Positions 55,601 to 64,000 of a stretch of DNA of 64,000 nt are shown here, piece by piece (the stretch's first letter is position 1; each line of letters starts with the position of its first letter). Origin of the DNA: Pampus argenteus (lineage: Eukaryota; Chordata; Actinopteri; Scombriformes; Stromateidae); contig CM072863.1 of assembly GCA_036937835.1 (NCBI GenBank), forward strand, positions 12,884,001 through 12,948,000, written 5' to 3'. The notes under the pieces were generated by a model. It was not told the DNA's origin. It saw only the letters and a program-made list of their open reading frames with translations, and did no database searches. Position numbers and translations under genes: made by a program.

Positions 55601-58600
55601 CAGCCATTATGAACATACATAAACCATTAAGTTTGTTTTCAAAGTGGCAACACCTTTGCATTTCCTTACAAAGATTCCTTTTTTGTACATATTAGTTGCA
55701 AACTGATGGTAATTACATGTAAACACCTGTGTTTGTCAGAATGGTTACTATTGGTTACTATTAGTGTTTTACGCACTGTTTGAGTGCGTAGAACATTACT
55801 GTTACAAGAACTATAATTAAGGGCAAGATAGTATGACATCATTAGTGAATAGCTTAATTGCTCGTCCAGAACTGAGTCATGTTTTGAATTAATGATTTTG
55901 AAGTAACAGTGAGTCAAGTTATTATTGTTTTCATATTTCCATTATTTAGAAATATGATTATCACACAACTAGATGTTGCACTAATTATTTCTAATAATCA
56001 ATGTCATAATGTGATGACTTTGTTGTGTGAATTGATAACCCTTTCCTACAAACTATAACTAGACTTGCACATTTGGAAGGAAAGAGGTCTAACTCACTGT
56101 TAGATGTCTTATGAACAAAGTGTTAAACAAATAGACTAATTTGGTTGGAGGGAAGTATCACTAATAAAAAAATACGATGTTTGAGTTGTTCAAGATATCA
56201 GAATACCACATGCAAATGCCAAGTAGAATAACGGAAAAGAAGATAAAAGATTTAATTTGTATAAAAGTCAGTTATAACCTTATATGTGCCTGCAGCTTAC
56301 CATTCAAGACCTTGAGGAATGTGTTTCTCTTGATCCTTCCAGATTTTGATCACAGCTGTGTGTCTGTCTGACCTGAAGGAACTACCTCATAAGGAGAAAA
56401 TGCTCAAGGAGAACTATCTCTAACAATGTCCAAAGCCTTTATATAAAGGCTGGTTTTGTTGATTGATAAAGGAATGGGAGGAAATGATGAGTAATTTCAG
56501 ATACAATCTACAATATTTAATCATATTTTAATTAGATTTTTCTTGGTCACAGCATTCACCATTTACATCCTCACAGTTGCTTTTGTTTTCCAGTGTCACT
56601 GATATGAGTTATAAAGGTCTGACTTCCCAGCTTAAATCAGCTTGGTTTCCTGGAAGAGGTACAGCAAGTTCTTAGGAAAAAGGCACCAATTCAAGTGCAG
56701 TAGTTACAAAGACATTGAGTACAAACAGATGTTTGGCTGATCAGTTCCGTAACTTGAACGTATTGTAAAAATACCAGGTAACTCCAGATTTTACAGTCCA
56801 TTTTTTTGAAAATATTTTTTGAGAGGCAAAACAGTCATAACAGATCTCGCCCATGGTTGCAAGACACAGGCTGCATACTGTATATGCATATATACAGTAT
56901 ACATTCCCATATCAATGTACTTTTGTATTTTTTCTCCTTTCTTTTCTGGCATTTTTTCTATATTTTACTAAAGCAACAATAAATAAAATGTTTACTTTTG
57001 TTGTTTCAATAAGTAATGGTGGGTATTTCATACAGAACAATAATGAAAAAAATAGTGTGTTTTGCAATGTCACCTATATTAGCTACAAGCCAAATTCAGG
57101 GGGGCCAATGATAATGGTGCCTTGGAAAATGTCTGTGGTGACATAGCAACTCTGACATTCCCGCTGCTCGGCTGCTCGGCTGCTGGTGGTGTCTGCGTGC
57201 TGTCAGGGTTAGGAGTGCTATATTTAAGACTGGCTGTGCTTGTGGAACATAAAGCTAAGGAATCATCATCTAACAGAAAGGCACAACAAATGAAATGAGC
57301 TTTGTCCTTGGGGTGTTGTCTATTCAGCAGAGACCCTCAGAGCAGCCAGATGTTGGGCTCCTGGGCTGATTTACCTGTCGGCCCGTTTCATTTCACATCG
57401 CTACATCATTAGCACGCCACACATGTCTGTGAGGCCTGGGGAGGCTATCGATTACAGAGCATCGTGACATTCAATCAATGACCTACTGAAGTCACACCTC
57501 CCCCTTTTCTCTCTCAGGAAAGCTTTACATTGCTCACTATTCCACTATTTCACATCTCTGAACCACAGATGCTTCTTCCCAACACGCTCCGCCTCTCCAG
57601 CTAAAATTATAGGAAAGAACCTGTACTAAAAGTAAATCACGGCTGAACCTCCCCACCCTGTTTTGGTACTGTATAATCGCAGATAGGGAATGCTGTCATG
57701 GAGACAACATTATATAGAGACCTATAGAGTAACAGGAATCATGTGCACTCAAACATTATTCAAAGCTGTCAGTGGCCTGATTTCATATGAGCAACTGAGC
57801 TGAATGTTTGTCCTGCATGTAGCCAGATGTATTGATCCTTGCATCTGTTATCATGTAACACTTCCGCTTATTGCTTGCCCTCATGTGAATTAATTGTAAT
57901 GGTGTCTTTTAAATCTCTTCATATTGTTCATATTTTGATTGTTGCTGAGTTGTTGTTTGTTGTTTAGAAAGAGAAAGACATTTTCATAAATGCAGATACT
58001 TTTATTCCACGAATAAGACACACATGTCTCACTTACTGTTGATATGGACAAGCATTGCAACAGTTTAATATATGCATAAATTCTGGGCGAATTATCCAAT
58101 CAATTATCCAATCCACATGCAGCCATCCGGGTATTAAAGTAAAGCTTTTTCTTAAAAACATCACTCTATCAAAACACTAGAAAGGGTTTAGAAAAGCAGT
58201 AGTGAATAAGGACAAAAGAGAACAAAAAGTCAAATAATTAATAAATGATAAACAAAACATTAGGTAAATAGGTGTATTTTGCCTTAAAAACACATTTAAA
58301 TATGTAGGAATGGCTATGAACTGATGGTGAAACAGAATTAAATAGATTACAAGGTGTGTAATATGTACTCTAAAGGCGTGCTTTAATCTGCTCTAATTCG
58401 ATGTCTGGTCACAGAGAAATTCCACTTGATTAGTCAAACTTTCCAGCATGTCGTATAGTTTAAACAGGGTGCTGTCCGACTCAAAATCTTCTTTGCTATG
58501 AGCAACAGAGGCTTTGTGGGATGATTCGCAACCACACCTCAAAGTGTTCCCGACGCTCCTTTTGGTATTTACTTCACATTCTCTGATCTCTGATCACATT

Positions 58601-61600
58601 TACAGCCTCAGGAAATCAGAACATTTTGATCAATAAAATAATTAATAAGGATACGCCCAGATATAATCTTTTAGCGTTTTGATTCCGGCAAGCATAAATC
58701 AAGATTCAACTTTAAATCACTATGAGCTCCATAACACACCATGAGCACACACTGCAAAAATAATCAAGACCAAAAACCATTAATAGCAACAACTGATTTT
58801 GAATTTGTGCTCGCTTTGTTAAGATTCCTCTGTGCCCTCAGGCAGTGACGGGAACACATAGAGGCAGCTTGCGTGCAAACGTACCACACAGGGCAGGGAG
58901 TGTTAGTTGGCAAGTGCTGCTGGAATGCTGTTGTTCACCAGACAAACATAGTATGAGAAAATGTCCATTGTATGCGAGACAGTTCGTTTTTTCCATTTTT
59001 CAGGAATCACAAAATATGTAGTTACTTTTTGCATTCATTAGAATAATTCTACCTAAGTAAATAAATAATAATATTCTAAGTGCTTCTGTAGTTAATCACT
59101 GAACTTGATATTCATTATTAGATTGGATTGGAAACAAATTACATTTTTGAAGGCCTTTTAATTTTCTCAATGGAAATTAGGTACTGTAGTAGCTTTATGT
59201 GGCTGTTAAAGAACATCTGCCATTTAGTTTTGTTTTTGTTTACTATCTGTTTTACTTTGCACAAGAAAAAACCTGCCTTTTATTTATTGCTGCAATTTCT
59301 GGTTTTTGTCAGCTGAACCGGCACATCTGTGACACCACAGTTTCTGATTTTTTAGAGCATGCTTGCATCTGGTGGTAAACAGATGTCTGTGACTTGACAC
59401 AGGCTGCAACTCTCCCGCTGTCCTTGTAAGGAGACTCTGCGTGAGTTAGCTTGACTGAGTCACGCTAAAGGTACAGGAAAATCATAACCACCGCTATGAC
59501 AGAGAGGCCAGATAGAATACCTTTGCCATGCTGTAGTGTCATCTTTGTTTGGATTAGACATTTTAGGCTCTGCTTACTTGGATGCTTAACCATTGGTACT
59601 TTTCCATTTAACTTTTTATGGATTGATAAGTGCGCCAAATAATGTGGAAGCACTTGCTGCTCAGGCCCATCAATGACTCCATTATCTTTGATGGATGGCA
59701 TGAAAAGCTTTGACATATTGACAGAAAGGGGCATCAGTAGGTTGATTTAATTGCGCTGTCCAGTTTTCACCCACAATATTAAAGACAGGTATGTGGTGGC
59801 CATTCAGGAAGTGACAACACAAGTGATGCAGATGCTGTGACAGATGAAAGATGAGTTGTGTCTGCAGAGGATGTGATGCAGTTGTGACCTGAGCCAGAGT
59901 CCTGCGGCAGACAGGCAGAGTATTGTGGACACAGTACAGCAGCATTGCCAGCATTTCTAGAACAGGGCTTTAATCACACTGCGAGCTGGCATGCCTTTGC
60001 CAAGGAATACTTCTCTCTAATTAGACAGTGTACATTCAGTGGGTCCTGAATGGGAACAAGGCTGAGTTTTGTTGAGAAAGTGAATCTCCAGTGACACATG
60101 TTGTGACGTCTTGGTGTGTTTTTGTTTCTCAGTGGTAAAGGGTATGGGGAAGCTAAGGTCCCAGAATTCAGTAGTGGTCATCAGATGTCAACTTTCTCCC
60201 TTTCAGTAAACATATATGGTCAGGCATGCAGTATTTACATGAGTACACACAAATCTTCCCACTGGCTCACCCAGTGTGTGTCTGTCCCTCTCTCTCTCTC
60301 TCTCCCTCTCTCTCACACACACACTCACACACACAAAGAGAGAAAGAGAAAAGAAAATCCCTTCTGGTTTTCATCCTCCACTGTCTCATGTGTCTCAGTG
60401 TCACATGGGTGTCTGACACTGTGTGGATAAGTAATATTGCTCAATGAGCTCCTTGTCCATTCTGAACCTCAGACTCTCTTTGAGGAAGCATCCATGACTC
60501 AGCATGCCTGCAATCTCATATCCCAGGGAACAAGATTAGTGTGTATTAAGAGCTGAACTGACCGATGCCACCCAGGGCTGAGCGCTCTGTGGCATGTGTG
60601 CGGCACATACTGTAAGGCAATTAAATAGGCTAATTTTATTTTTACACAGCTTCCATGGTGCAGATGAGTGATATTCTGTCAGCAGAGAGGAAGATGACTG
60701 TGTTGCTAATAATAGCTTGCAGCCATGATGGGGTCTGGTAGTTTATTTTGAGCCATGTTAGTATAGCAGGGCTTTGGTCCCTTGGTCAGTCAATCTGATT
60801 GGTCCCCACTTAAATCCATACTTACAGACTCATGTACATACTTTCATGGCCCCAGAGGATAAACCCCCCTGACTTTTCATCTACTAACATCCACCAGCAG
60901 TTTGACAATTTCATATATTGACATGGAATGTGGTGCAGACAATTATATCGCTGTGAACAGGATGGACTGTAATAACTGTGGTGATCCCCTATTTTTCCAT
61001 TTAGAACTATGTTGGGTCAAAGTTTCATCTTGTCCAATACTTTGGTTTGCATATCTGCAAAATGAATGAAACGAATGACATTCCCATCAGCTTTGCTTTG
61101 TGTTTAATGCTACCTGCCAAATGCAGCAAACACCTGAAACAAAGATGAACACAGCAAACATTAAAGCTGCTAATCATCAACATATTAGCAATTAGCATAT
61201 TTATGTTAGCATTTAGCACATGGCCTCACAGAGCAGCTAGCATGGCTGTATCTCTTTAGTATTTTATCATCATATATAGTAGCTTGTTTTAGTGTCTGCC
61301 CAGCTGGCGACTATGATGTATGATGTATAATAAATATTGGAATTTCTACTAATACCTTTACACGATGGTTGGGAGCTTTAATACATGTTAAGCTCCATCT
61401 TTTTTAGGTTTTTATCTCAGTATCAGTAGCAGAAAGATCTTGTAAGCTGACTCCCTACTGCTGGGACTTCATGAGGAATGAGACAGTTAGCATAAAGGAA
61501 CTCAGGCTGCAGCATAGATACCCCACCCTTTTGGGTGTGTTAAAGATCAAATGTCCCTCTGCAGACACCCAGAGGTGAAAACTATTCATGAGCAATATTT

Positions 61601-63635
61601 GTTTTGCAGGGCCATTGAACGTCATTCTCGTTATAGTTTTTTTTTTTGAGGCAGAGGGGTGACCATACAAAGAAGGAATGAGACAAAAAGATTGGAAATA
61701 GGGGGAAGTGGGTGTGAACTCTCACTGTCAAGGGCATTTTGTAATCAGAGATGGGAGTATTATCCCCACAAAAGTACCATTACCCTGTATAGGGGCCCCT
61801 AGGGGACCAGGCCCTGCAGTAACTGACCCACCTCTGTGCTCTGTGTTGCAGATGGGAGGAGGAGCTGTCCAAACGAGAGCAGCTGGAGTCCATGGTGGGA
61901 TCCCTGCAGCAGGTTGGGAAACATAAATGTTAAAATATATTATACCTAAGATGTACATACCTACATTTTTGTCTTTTATTTAATCTGGACTCAGCAGATC
62001 TGGTCGACAAGCAGTTACAGCAAATAAGCAGTGTGTCAGATTAGAAAACCATATTACAAACCCATCAGAAGGAGTCTGTTGGCCTAGATATAGATATAAA
62101 CATTGGATATTACCAGCCTTCAACCATTATGGTTCTGTCCAGAGCAGGAAAGGGAAATAGATGTAGAAGCACAATCAATTTAAAGTGTAACACCTTGAGG
62201 CCAAGCTAGCTGGTGTTAATAGCGCCTCTAGTCTAGTCCTTCCCTCTTTCTGCTTTTGCACAAATCAGTCGTGTTTATCTTGTATTAAGGGTCAGCAAAA
62301 CCCCAGACAGAGGGCTGTTACTGTGTACTGACTTAGCACAGACAAATTTGAACAGTATCCTTGTTTATCTGTTGTGTTTCTTGTTTTAATTTCCCTCTCT
62401 GTGACTCTGTCCACTCAGAGTGCCCAGGAGTCATCAGAGATCCAGGATGATCTAAACCAAAAGGTGGAGAGACTGAAGGCTGAACTCGTGGTCTTCAAGA
62501 GCCTGATGAGTGATGTAAGTACTTGTTCCCCACCTAGCATGATGTCATCATCACTCGTCCAAGTCTGACAAAGCTTTCACACAGTCTAAAAAGTGCTGTG
62601 TTGACACCCATAATTAAAGCAATCAGGTTGCAACAGTAGTGTTCAAAGAATTCTTTTTTTTCCCGCACATTTTTCTTAATCCGGTCCAAAGAATAACACT
62701 AAACACACACCCTTCCTTCCTTCCTTATTTGGGTTCAGGAAACATGTAGTGCTAGAAAGCCTATGTTCATTGAAATAGCTCAAACAGCAGCTGTAGATCA
62801 AGAGCACTTCCTGTTCTGTACGGCCCTGTATTATTCCCTGGCAGCTCTCCTCTAATGTGATATACAGCTGAAATATACTGCAGTGGGCCCAGTCACAGCT
62901 TTTGCTTGCTCAGGGATAAATATAGTTGGATGTTGTTTTTAGTTTTTTGAAAGCTTTGTTGTTTATCCTGCTTATCTTCACCTTTGGCATCTGTACATTG
63001 TAGAATTTTCATGTTATTTTCTGTGCTTTACTTCAACCCCAATGTGTGACTCCAGAGACGGGTAAGTGTTAAAGGAGTAGAGGATGATAGGAAGCTTAAA
63101 TTATTTCAATGACTGTTAGTGGTAATCCCCTGTGTAGTGGCTGTGGATGTGTCTTGTCTTGATGTAGTGGCCCCTCTTTCTATTGGTCAAACAGTTTGCA
63201 ATTTTCTATATTTTTCTTAATGTCAACAAACCTCATGTGTTACAACATATGATTATGAAGTCATAAATAAAAATGAAATTTTTAATCATGTCATCTTAAA
63301 ATGGCAAAGATGATCAAACAATCAATTGTTGTTAGCTGTCAGCTTACATTTTTGCCAGTAAATCACATTCACATATGTGTACACAATCTGATGAGCAGTT
63401 TAAATTGCGATTGTCATTCTAAAAAAAAAACTATCCATCCCCTATATAGCAAATGTCTGACCTGGACACCAAGATTCAGGAGAAAGCCATGCGGGTGGAC
63501 ATGGACATCTGCAGGCGAATTGATATCACAGCCAAATTGTGCGATGTGGCTCAACAACGCAACTCAGAGGACATGTCGAAGATGTTCAACGTCAGTCCAG
63601 CCAGGTCGCTCCCAGACAGGCCGTTCTCAGAGAAG
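47770..63635 (+). CDS. iffo2: IFFO2 (intermediate filament family orphan 2), first four coding exons, runs off right edge
   Basis: Exons 47770-48233, 61852-61912, 62419-62514 and 63450-63635 join in phase, giving 269 residues. The last exon ends at a gtgggt donor, so the gene continues outside the window. A short head (1-23) leads into an intermediate-filament coil 1A-like rod start: LRNDLGSNIHVLKTLNLRFR and CFLAKVHELERRNKLLE. A variable linker follows, then ELRALYNVLGKVKRERDEYK, then coiled-coil segments (WEEELSKREQLESMVGSLQQ; DLNQKVERLKAELVVFKSLM; MSDLDTKIQEKAMRVDMDIC). These match the IFFO1/IFFO2 family. The nearby akr7a and mrto4 favour IFFO2 (human 1p36.13) over IFFO1 (chr 12). The family is poorly characterised; a filament-like, possibly nuclear, role is inferred from IFFO1. 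The first coding exon is markedly GC-richer than its surroundings. Confidence 0.88.
49630..49815 (+). repeat. Possible PIF/Harbinger-type MITE
   Basis: The left end is 'gtagtctggctgacttt' and the right end is 'gataggtctggcaatgtgag'. Internal 'ggccagaccattctccagcg' is an inverted relative of the right end. The pattern is familiar from short fish DNA elements, but the inverted repeats are imperfect. Confidence 0.4.
52626..52676 (+). repeat. GAAA/GA microsatellite
   Basis: gcaagaaagaaagaaagaga followed by a GA-dinucleotide run interrupted by a single ATAGA. Confidence 0.95.
54300..54500 (+). repeat. MITE-like fish repeat ('gggcttcaa' head), copy D
   Basis: 'agggcttcaatacttatttc', 'gatcagtcaattattttctt', 'tggtttataaaatgtcagaa' and 'ggagtccaaaatccaaagat' reproduce the canonical order of this teleost family. 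It is the best-preserved copy in the window. Confidence 0.6.
54531..54665 (+). repeat. tRNA-derived SINE (degenerate)
   Basis: A pol III box A (tagctcaggagg at 54540-54551) and a box B (ggttcaatccg at 54584-54594) lie at tRNA-like spacing in 'gactgtagctcaggaggtca' ... 'ggtggttcaatccgcacttc'. The region cannot fold into an intact tRNA, and it continues into a SINE-like tail resembling 'agtcctgaaccccgatgctg'. It is therefore not called as a tRNA gene. Confidence 0.6.
55490..55535. repeat. AT-rich palindromic tract
   Basis: 'ataaatatatatatagatg' is followed by 'gttacatatatatatgtaac', a perfect 20-base palindrome at about 55519-55538. Probably a simple-sequence tract. Confidence 0.7.
56875..56900. 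repeat. 26-base near-palindrome
   Basis: Arms atactgtata (56875-56884) and tatacagtat (56891-56900) are perfect inverted copies around tgcata. No functional reading is possible from sequence alone. Confidence 0.8.
60284..60335 (+). repeat. CT/CA compound microsatellite
   Basis: A run of (tc)n from 60289 passes into (ac)n at about 60314-60333. Confidence 0.95.
60839..61250 (+). repeat. Interspersed fish repeat, copy 3
   Basis: 'tttcatggccccagaggata' to 'cccctgacttttcatctac', 'agctttgctttgtgtttaat', 'gcatatttatgttagcattt' and 'ctcacagagcagctagcatg' give the longest copy of the family also seen at 8250-8400 and 41310-41640. Flanking 'tagcaattagcatatttatg' shows its typical tandem 'ttagca' motifs. 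Confidence 0.6.
61852..61912 (+). CDS. iffo2: iffo2 coding exon 2
   Basis: The acceptor is tgttgcag and the donor is gttggg. It encodes WEEELSKREQLESMVGSLQQ, a heptad-like coiled-coil segment. It joins exon 1 in phase 2 (completing Arg) and ends in phase 0. Confidence 0.88.
62419..62514 (+). CDS. iffo2: iffo2 coding exon 3
   Basis: The acceptor is ccactcag and the donor is gtaagt. Phase 0-0, 96 nt. It encodes SAQESSEIQDDLNQKVERLK followed by AELVVFKSLMSD, a strongly family-specific coiled coil. Confidence 0.9.
62515..63449 (+). other. iffo2 intron 3
   Basis: 0.9 kb intron. It contains a short ccttccttccttcc tract (62709-62726) and otherwise nothing recognised. Confidence 0.75.
63450..63635 (+). 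CDS. iffo2: iffo2 coding exon 4
   Basis: The acceptor is ctatatag and the donor is gtgggt. Phase 0-0, 186 nt. It encodes QMSDLDTKIQEKAMRVDMDI, CRRIDITAKLCDVAQQRNSE and DMSKMFNVSPARSLPDRPFS. The first two blocks are near-invariant in the IFFO family. The remaining exons are beyond the right edge. Confidence 0.92.
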
Positions 63636-63817
63636 GTGGGTATCCATCCGCTGTTTCACAGTTGCTCAGAAGAGCTGCCAGTAATCACAGAAGAAACACT
63701 CATTATTTGTGAAGGAAACAGTCAGCACTCTACACCTGAAATCAGAGCTTGCAGGGATGACTGTTATTAGTGACTGTTGCTTTTTCACTTGCAGATATTG
63801 TACTGAGTGACCACTGT

Positions 63818-63842
63818 AAAAAAAAAAAAAAAAAAAAAAAAA
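63818..63842 (+). repeat. Poly-A tract
   Basis: An uninterrupted run of 25 A in iffo2 intron 4. No target-site duplication or retro-element body was recognised next to it. Confidence 0.95.
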
Positions 63843-64000
63843 GATGTAGTTATGCATGCTTGCATTGTAGCAAATGCACATGCATATAAACATAGACATA
63901 TAGAATACTTGATGATTCATATGCACAGGTACACATAGACTAGTGAAATGCTGATGTGGTAACTCCTCACTGTACACAAGGTTATCACATTGCACAGACA

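Larger units (their letters stand above)
48234..61851 (+). other. iffo2 intron 1 (13.6 kb)
   Basis: Contents recognised: a PIF/Harbinger-like MITE (49630-49815), a GA repeat (52626-52676), a 'gggctgcaa'-family repeat (54300-54500), a tRNA-derived SINE (54531-54665), palindromic AT tracts (55490-55535, 56875-56900), a CT/CA repeat (60284-60335) and a dispersed repeat (60839-61250). No coding exon was supported in the remainder. Confidence 0.65.

Noticed and set aside
60226..60447. Open frames over the CT/CA microsatellite
   Set aside because: They are translations of simple repeat (Ser-Leu and His-Thr runs).
1..64000. CRISPR arrays, phage or bacterial gene clusters, integrated virus
   Set aside because: No regularly spaced repeats, no operon-like gene packing and no viral gene; the window is vertebrate nuclear DNA throughout.

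Overview
The window is nuclear DNA from a ray-finned fish, probably a spiny-rayed (acanthomorph) teleost. Genes are split into small exons with GT-AG introns. The proteins are vertebrate-specific. Many AT-rich introns carry the debris of fish transposons: Penelope-like, Tc1-like, hAT-like MITEs and a tRNA-derived SINE. I see no prokaryotic operon, phage, CRISPR array or structural RNA gene.

Layout: four protein-coding genes in two head-to-head pairs. (1) Minus strand, 71-37331: the 5' part of megf6, covering signal peptide, EMI domain and the first four EGF-like repeats. Exons are tiny and introns reach 17 kb, and the gene runs off the left edge. (2) Plus strand, 39415-42917: a complete seven-exon aldo-keto reductase of the AKR7A (aflatoxin aldehyde / succinic semialdehyde reductase) family. 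(3) Minus strand, 43506-46122: a complete eight-exon mrto4, a ribosome-assembly factor, convergent with akr7a. (4) Plus strand, 47770 to beyond the right edge: the first four coding exons of the intermediate-filament-family gene iffo2, with a 13.6 kb first intron. I checked reading phase across every splice junction of all four genes and all are consistent.

The genes do not form one pathway. From memory, AKR7A, MRTO4 and IFFO2 are also neighbours on human 1p36.13 and MEGF6 lies on 1p36.3, so this is conserved vertebrate synteny with a local rearrangement. Most of the sequence is intron.

The strongest unexpected observations are: a candidate alternative first exon of megf6 inside intron 5 (new signal peptide, strong start context, near-consensus donor, correct phase); an unpaired extra cysteine in the second EGF repeat; a Penelope-like retroelement with an inverted-duplicate structure in megf6 intron 3; a Tc1-like relic nested in an older inverted-repeat element in mrto4 intron 3; and two ankyrin-like coding fragments inside megf6 intron 4. 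Assignments rest on protein recognition from memory and manual splice reading; no database search was run.
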